NCBI GenBank assembly: GCA_016280345.1
Contig: JAEEGN010000067.1
Coordinates: forward strand, 1 to 10,205
Length of the DNA: 10,205 nucleotides
From: Selenomonadaceae bacterium
Lineage (GTDB): Bacteria; Bacillota; Negativicutes; Selenomonadales; Selenomonadaceae
Direction of reading: 5' to 3'
Shown piece by piece: positions 6,312-10,205 of this stretch. Made by a program: the position numbers and the translations under genes. The notes under the pieces are model-generated. The model searched no databases, was not told the origin of the DNA, and saw nothing but the letters and a program-made list of their open reading frames with translations. Within the stretch, counting starts at the first letter, position 1; the number at the start of each line of letters is the position of its first letter.

Positions 6312-7595
6312 TTGATTACCATCGACGATACGCGGCACGGCATGGAGGAGGCCACGACGAACAGCCGGCGGGCGACCTGGGTGCTGGCGGGCTGCGCGGC
6401 GGGGGCGGCGGGCATGACGCTGGCCGATTACGCCGGCGGCGGCTTCTGGACCGGGCTTTTCCAGCACGGCTTTCTGGCGGCCACCGTCGGCGGTCTGGCC
6501 GACTGGTACGCCGTCACCGCCATTTTCCACAAGCCCCTGGGCATCGGCTGGCGCACCGACATCCTGCGGAAGAACCGCCCCCGCATCATGGGGGCGCTGC
6601 TGGACTTCGTGACCGGCGACCTCCTGAACCCGGAGAATATCGTCAACGACTTAAAAAAGCAGGACTACGCGGCGATGCTGGTCCGCTATCTGACGGAGCG
6701 GGGCGGCCGGGACCGCCTCTTTGCGGTGCTGGATACGTTGATCGTCCAGGCGGTCCGGGGATTCGACACGGAGCGGGCGGCGACAGCGCTGGCCGGTCCG
6801 GTCCGGGATGCCATGGCCGCGGCCGATACGGCGCCGCTCCTGCGTCAGGCGCTCCGGGCACTGGACGCGCCCCTCTGCCGGGCGCGGAGCCTGAAAGCCC
6901 TGGCGCCGCTCCTGCGGCCGGTCCTGCTGGGGGACGAGGTCCAGGCGCTGCTCCTGAAACACATCACGGCCATGCGGGAGGCCTACGAAGGCAAATCCGT
7001 GGGCCGGACAGCCATGTTCAGCGCCCTGGCCCTCACCGATGAGAAAATCCTGCAGATGGCAGACAATCGGCTGGCTGGCTGGCTGGACGAGTTGGAACAG
7101 GGCGAGGGGGAGGCCTGGGACGGCCTCAACCGCTGGCTGTCGGAAAAACTCGCGGCGGCGGCCGAAGACCCGGCGCTTTTCTCCTGGCTGGAAGACCGGA
7201 AGGCTCGGCAGCTGGCCGCTTTTGACTTCGCGGCACCGGTCCGGGAACGGCTGGACGGGATACGGCAGCAGGACCTCACGGATTGGCGGGCGGCGCTCCG
7301 GAACTGGTTCGACGCCATCATCGACGAATTCCAGACGCGCGCGGACTGGCAGGCAAACGTCAACGCCTGGCTCCGGGACTTCCTGGAGCAGCAGCTTCTG
7401 GCCCATTACCGGATCATTCCCGAAACAGTGGAGGCCTATCTCTCCCACCTCAGCGACGACGAGCTCATCGAGCTGGCGGAAACGCGGGTGGCCGACGACC
7501 TCCAGATGATCCGCATCAACGGCTCGGTGGTGGGGGCCTTCGTCGGCATGGCGCTTTACCTGCTGGTCTCCGCGCTGGAAAGGATGTGGGGCTGA
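6312..7595 (+). CDS. DUF445 family membrane protein, first of a tandem pair
   Basis: The product is 427 residues (MITIDDTRHG...), starting at TTG. Two N-terminal hydrophobic segments (about 22-38 and 47-70) run into the DUF445 signature GGLADWYAVTAIFHKPLG (60-77), then W-R-T-D-I-L-x-K-N-R-P-R-I. The middle (about 100-395) is mostly amphipathic alpha helix, charged and rich in Ala/Leu/Arg/Glu, probably long helical bundles or coiled coil outside the bilayer. The C-terminus is IRINGSVVGAFVGMALYLL, the second family hallmark and a final membrane helix, so both ends appear membrane-anchored. DUF445 proteins (Bacillus YheB and relatives) have no established biochemical role. The length fits the family. 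Its own promoter lies upstream, and the stop overlaps the start of the next gene by one base. The coding sequence is very GC-rich, unlike the minus-strand cluster. ATG 6342 is a less likely start. Confidence 0.9.
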   Translation: MITIDDTRHGMEEATTNSRRATWVLAGCAAGAAGMTLADYAGGGFWTGLFQHGFLAATVGGLADWYAVTAIFHKPLGIGWRTDILRKNRPRIMGALLDFVTGDLLNPENIVNDLKKQDYAAMLVRYLTERGGRDRLFAVLDTLIVQAVRGFDTERAATALAGPVRDAMAAADTAPLLRQALRALDAPLCRARSLKALAPLLRPVLLGDEVQALLLKHITAMREAYEGKSVGRTAMFSALALTDEKILQMADNRLAGWLDELEQGEGEAWDGLNRWLSEKLAAAAEDPALFSWLEDRKARQLAAFDFAAPVRERLDGIRQQDLTDWRAALRNWFDAIIDEFQTRADWQANVNAWLRDFLEQQLLAHYRIIPETVEAYLSHLSDDELIELAETRVADDLQMIRINGSVVGAFVGMALYLLVSALERMWG

Positions 7596-8962
7596 TGGAC
7601 GGGAAAAAGCCGACGGTCCTGCCCGCACCCGGGAATGATTCGCTCCCCGGCAAAAGCGCGGGCCCAGACGGCGAACGGCGGGGGCTCAACAACGCCGACA
7701 AGACGCTGCTGCTGGCGGCGGCGCTTTTCTGCCTGGCCCTCTGGATCCGGTTCCGGTACCCGGCGGAGTTGGGGGCGCGGGTCTTCCTCTTCTGCGCCGA
7801 AGCGGCGCTGGTGGGAGGCGTGGCCGACTGGTTCGCGGTGACGGCGCTCTTCGAGAAGCCGCTGGGATTTCCCTGGCACACGGCCATCCTGCCGCAGCGC
7901 CGGCCGGAATTCATGGTGGCGGCGACGCGCCTCATCCAGCAGGATTTCTTCTCCCGCCGCCGTCTCTTTTCCCTGCTGGAAAGCTACGACTGGCGGGGAA
8001 CGCTGATCGGCTGGCTCCAGGGCGATCTGGTACGGGAGCGCCTGCGGAACGCGCTGTGGCGCCGGATGCGCCAGTACGCGCTGGCGGTGGATTGCCACCA
8101 GGCGGCGGAGCGGATCGCGGCGAGCCTGCGCCACGAAGCGCTGCTCGTCCCCCTGCCGGAAATCCTGGAGCGGCTGGCTGCCTGGCTCCGGGCGAAGGAC
8201 AACGACCGGCGCCTGCTGGCCCAGGCGGCGGCGTACCTGCGCCGGCGGGCGGAAACGCCGGCGGCCCGCGCCGGCATCGCGGCCATTTTGGAGGAAGTAC
8301 AGGAAAAGAAGCTTGAGGAAATGGGCCCCATGGCGCGCTTTCTGGCCTCCATGGCCCAGGCGGCCGGCATCGTCGATACGGAGGCGCTGGCCGGACTGAT
8401 CCAGCAGGAGGCATTGGCCGTGCTGGACGAAGTCGCCGCGCCGGACTCCGAGCTCCAGGAACAGCTGCGCACCCTCTTTTATCAGCAACTGGCACTCTGC
8501 GGCCGTGACCCGGCAGTGGTAGAGGCTTATGCCACGGTCCGGGAGCAGCTTCTGCAGGACCTGCCGCTAACGGAGACAATAGAAGCGGCCTTATGTTCGC
8601 TCCGGGAGAACCTGACGGAAGACACCGGGGCGGCGGATGGTCTCGCCCAGGCGGCGGACAAGCTGATCGGGAACGAACTGGCCCGCGTCCTCGCCCTCTT
8701 CGATGAAGATGAAGCCCTGCAGCAACGGATAGACGAGCTGGCCTACGACATCGCGGCCCGCTCGGCGCTGCAGGCCCAGGCCATGATCGGGCTGATTGCC
8801 CGGGAAGTCATGAGCCGCATGACCGACGAACATCTGAACTTTATCGTGCGGGACAAGATCGAGCCCGATCTGATCTGGATCCGCATGAACGGCTCTATCG
8901 TCGGCGCCATCATCGGCCTGGGGCTCTGCGCTGTGCTGGAAATCTTTCGCCTTTTCCTGTAA
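7595..8962 (+). CDS. DUF445 family membrane protein, second of a tandem pair
   Basis: The product is 455 residues, with ATG inside the TGATG junction with the first gene. AAAGGA at 7579-7584, about 10 bases upstream, can serve as ribosome site, and translational coupling is likely. A hydrophilic N-terminal tail of about 34 residues precedes two membrane segments (about 35-54 and 61-85). The signature GGVADWFAVTALFEKPLG (74-91) is followed by W-H-T-A-I-L-P-Q-R-R-P-E-F. A long helical middle, with EEVQEKKLEEMGP and many Gln/Arg/Ala heptad-like stretches, leads to the C-terminal hallmark WIRMNGSIVGAIIGLGL and a last membrane helix. The layout matches the first protein from end to end, so the pair arose by duplication, but the middles have diverged widely. 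They may form a hetero-oligomer; that is inference. The reading frame is open further upstream inside the first gene, but the start there has no support. Confidence 0.9.
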   Translation: MDGKKPTVLPAPGNDSLPGKSAGPDGERRGLNNADKTLLLAAALFCLALWIRFRYPAELGARVFLFCAEAALVGGVADWFAVTALFEKPLGFPWHTAILPQRRPEFMVAATRLIQQDFFSRRRLFSLLESYDWRGTLIGWLQGDLVRERLRNALWRRMRQYALAVDCHQAAERIAASLRHEALLVPLPEILERLAAWLRAKDNDRRLLAQAAAYLRRRAETPAARAGIAAILEEVQEKKLEEMGPMARFLASMAQAAGIVDTEALAGLIQQEALAVLDEVAAPDSELQEQLRTLFYQQLALCGRDPAVVEAYATVREQLLQDLPLTETIEAALCSLRENLTEDTGAADGLAQAADKLIGNELARVLALFDEDEALQQRIDELAYDIAARSALQAQAMIGLIAREVMSRMTDEHLNFIVRDKIEPDLIWIRMNGSIVGAIIGLGLCAVLEIFRLFL

Positions 8963-9119
8963 CCTGTAATCCTATTATGGTCGTTATCTCAATACAATAT
9001 TTTTCGTGTATCAATTCATTTTTTCGGTGTTTCTGGCGTATCCTGTTTTTCGTCACGGTGATAATGGAACGGACTTGTTCTGGCGGTAGAAATCGGGAAA
9101 ATCATTGATTTAACAGCGT

Positions 9120-9172
9120 TTCCGCATAACAAAAGGGGCTGGATTTCGTCCAGCCCCTTTTGTTATGCGGAA
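9120..9172. terminator. Perfect 24-bp hairpin, likely bidirectional terminator
   Basis: The left arm 9120-9143 and right arm 9149-9172 are exact reverse complements around the 5-base loop TTTCG. The core AAAAGGGGCTGGA / TCCAGCCCCTTTT has the A-run, GC stem and T-run of an intrinsic terminator on both strands. It sits between the convergent DUF445 operon and the PilZ gene. The stem continues about 11 bp beyond the T-run, which is longer than a terminator needs. Confidence 0.8.
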
Positions 9173-9197
9173 GTCCGATCTTGGATAACGCGCTTCG

Positions 9198-9227
9198 AGT
9201 ATATGTGCCAACGGAACGCAACGTCAA
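9198..9227 (-). promoter_or_regulatory. Orphan promoter-like site facing the hairpin
   Basis: On the minus strand, TTGACG (9227-9222), 18-bp spacer, TATACT (9203-9198), each five of six to consensus. No coding frame follows; transcription would begin near 9191 and meet the hairpin within about 20 bases. It could make a very short RNA of about 60-70 bases, or be chance in AT-rich DNA. Confidence 0.35.
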
Positions 9228-9324
9228 TTATTACCGATTTTTAATTCTATATTACGAAAACATATTGATCAGGAAAATATACGAACATAAAATCGTTAAT
9301 CAGGGCCGCAAAAAGGTATTATTA

Positions 9325-10011
9325 TCATTTAATGCCCATGCCCCGGGACAGGGCGGCCCGCTGCAGGGCGGTGATGGTGTGGAGCAGGCGGGTGCGGAGG
9401 GGGCGGGAGAGATAGGGCTCGAAGGTGACGCCGACGTGATAGACGGTGTTGCCGAAGTCGTTGACGACCGTCTGGCAACGGACGGCGTCGGCGGTGATGG
9501 GAAAGGTTTCCAGCCCCGGCAGATCCTCGATGATGAGGCCGATGGTCATGGGCACGGTCAGCGGCTCCTCGTTGGCGAAGCAGAGACCGCTACCGCTGAT
9601 GTCAAGGGAAGTGGTTTCCTGGGCGTCGTTGAAGGTGCCGTAGATGTTCTTCGTCCTGACCCGGATGGGGAGCAGCGCCGGCACCCGGACGTACTCCCGC
9701 TGCTGCTGGCGCACGACGAACTCCGGCCGGTCGACGAACCACATCTGCCGGGGCAACGGGGCGTTGCCGCGGTAGCCGCCCGCCGCCAGGTACAGGGCGG
9801 CGTCCGCGACGATGCGCAGACCGATCCGGGTCTCTGGCGCCGGGGCGTTGACGTAGTCCTCCAACGGCATATCGTCGAGGGCGATGGCGAGGAAAAGCTT
9901 TCCCGTTTCCTCCAGCACGCCCTCATAGGCAGTCTCGCTGCCCGCCGCCTGCACCTTGACGGTGACGCCGGGGCGGAGGACGGCCTCCGCCGGGATGAGT
10001 TGTTGGCTCAT
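9325..10011 (-). CDS. PilZ-domain c-di-GMP receptor, YcgR-like flagellar brake protein
   Basis: The product is 228 residues, ATG at 10011, with GGAAGGGAA about 5 bases upstream. The N-terminal half (about 8-95) is a beta-rich domain like the YcgR N-terminal (YcgR_2) domain: VLRPGVTVKVQ, YEGVLEETGKLFLAI. The PilZ domain follows (about 100-215), with both c-di-GMP binding motifs: R101-x-x-x-R105 in RQQQREYVRVP and D137-I-S-G-S-G142 (D/N-x-S-x-x-G). The C-terminus is helical and basic (RTRLLHTITALQRAALSRG). YcgR-type proteins bind c-di-GMP and slow the flagellar motor, or act in other c-di-GMP outputs such as matrix production. No flagellar gene is in the window, so the target is unproven. No signal peptide; cytoplasmic. 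It has its own plausible promoter upstream, and the 9120-9172 hairpin is the nearest terminator. Confidence 0.92.
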   Translation of the reverse strand: MSQQLIPAEAVLRPGVTVKVQAAGSETAYEGVLEETGKLFLAIALDDMPLEDYVNAPAPETRIGLRIVADAALYLAAGGYRGNAPLPRQMWFVDRPEFVVRQQQREYVRVPALLPIRVRTKNIYGTFNDAQETTSLDISGSGLCFANEEPLTVPMTIGLIIEDLPGLETFPITADAVRCQTVVNDFGNTVYHVGVTFEPYLSRPLRTRLLHTITALQRAALSRGMGIK

Positions 10012-10030
10012 GTCGTTCCCTTCCGCGAGC

Positions 10031-10064
10031 GGCGGCCCCGGTCGGAGCTTGCCGCCCGTTTTTT
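10031..10064. other. Small hairpin with T-run in PilZ leader
   Basis: GGCGGC (10031-10036) and GCCGCC (10051-10056) can form a 6-bp stem with a 14-base loop, followed on the plus strand by CG and six T (10059-10064). On the plus strand it looks like a weak terminator of antisense transcription; in the minus-strand PilZ mRNA it would be a leader stem about 20 bases before the start codon. No role can be assigned. Confidence 0.3.
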
Positions 10065-10074
10065 ATTTCCAGAT

Positions 10075-10103
10075 ATCGTAACTGCATTTCTATCTCATCA
10101 CAA
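10075..10103 (-). promoter_or_regulatory. Probable promoter of the PilZ gene
   Basis: On the minus strand, TTGTGA (10103-10098), 17-bp spacer, TACGAT (10080-10075), each four of six to consensus. It lies in the 104-bp gap between the upstream gene's stop and the PilZ start and would give a leader of about 58 bases. Confidence 0.4.
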
Positions 10104-10115
10104 AAGCCTTTTCCC

Positions 10116-10205
10116 TCAGTCGCACCGCCGGCTCACGGCCCAGAGTAGGAACGCGGCTGCCAGGAGCAGCGCGCCGGGGAACAGGAAGACGGCGGCGATG
10201 CCGAA
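10116..10205 (-). CDS. C-terminal end of a membrane protein, N-terminus outside window
   Basis: Twenty-nine residues are visible before TGA (10118-10116). They form one strongly hydrophobic helix, FLFPGALLLAAAFLLWAV, and a short basic tail SRRCD, so the last residues are probably cytoplasmic. GC-rich codon use matches the DUF445 and PilZ genes. Such a final helix with an Arg-rich end occurs in many exported or ABC-transporter-associated proteins; the family cannot be told from this piece. Same strand as the PilZ gene, 104 bp upstream. Confidence 0.6.
   Translation of the reverse strand, partial: FGIAAVFLFPGALLLAAAFLLWAVSRRCD

Larger units (their letters stand above)
8963..9324. other. Intergenic region between convergent genes
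   Basis: AT-rich, with no reading frame I can support. It contains a perfect long hairpin (9120-9172) and a minus-strand promoter-like pair (9227-9198) just to its right. The bases before 9100 show several T-runs but no hairpin of note. The stop of the PilZ gene is followed at once by a second stop, TAA. Confidence 0.7.

Noticed and set aside
6263..7042. Plus-strand frame of 259 codons overlapping the first DUF445 gene
   Set aside because: Gly/Arg/Pro/His-rich shadow in another frame of GC-rich DNA; no ribosome site or recognisable motif.
6651..7628. Minus-strand open frame of 325 codons opposite the first DUF445 gene
   Set aside because: Shadow frame caused by high GC; Pro/Arg/Gln-rich product without domains, while the plus frame has DUF445 hallmarks.
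7556..8488. Minus-strand frame of 310 codons opposite the second DUF445 gene
   Set aside because: Shadow of the GC-rich plus-strand gene; Arg/Pro/Gln-rich and without motifs.

Overview
The window reads as chromosomal DNA of a bacterium with strong AGGAGG-type Shine-Dalgarno sites, TTG and ATG starts, sigma70-type promoters and a lipoprotein signal. Tandem DUF445 membrane proteins, RsiV/PdaC-like (DUF3298) and zinc-ribbon membrane proteins, and a YcgR-like PilZ protein together suggest a Firmicute, perhaps a diderm one (Negativicutes). That placement is inference from gene content; there is no rRNA or other marker here. I see no tRNA, rRNA, CRISPR array, transposase or phage gene.

Positions 1-5842 hold six genes in a row on the minus strand, read from right to left: a DUF805-type small membrane protein with a one-base frameshift, a secreted ankyrin-repeat protein, a secreted protein of unknown family, a membrane protein with two zinc ribbons, a lipoprotein with two membrane helices and a DUF3298-like C-terminal domain, and a second zinc-ribbon membrane protein cut off by the window edge. 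Gaps are short (10 to about 150 bp), and no convincing U-tract terminator lies between them, so they may form one operon. All appear to act at or beyond the membrane, and two carry cytoplasmic zinc ribbons. I suggest an uncharacterised envelope-associated module, function unknown.

Positions 5843-6311 form a divergent control region. To the left is a promoter (-35 TTGGAA, -10 TATAAT, spacer 17) whose spacer contains a run of ten G, the layout of a phase-variable promoter. To the right is a second good promoter (TTGCGA, 17 bp, TATAAT). A terminator-like hairpin lies between them. The rest of this stretch is AT-rich, with no gene I can support.

Positions 6312-8962 hold two GC-rich DUF445 paralogues on the plus strand, overlapping by one base (TGATG). 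Positions 8963-9324 contain no gene, but have a perfect 24-bp hairpin with a short loop, probably a two-way terminator, and a promoter-like site that points into it. Positions 9325-10011 (minus) encode a PilZ-domain c-di-GMP receptor of the YcgR flagellar-brake type, with its own plausible promoter. The last 90 bases are the C-terminal end of another minus-strand membrane protein.
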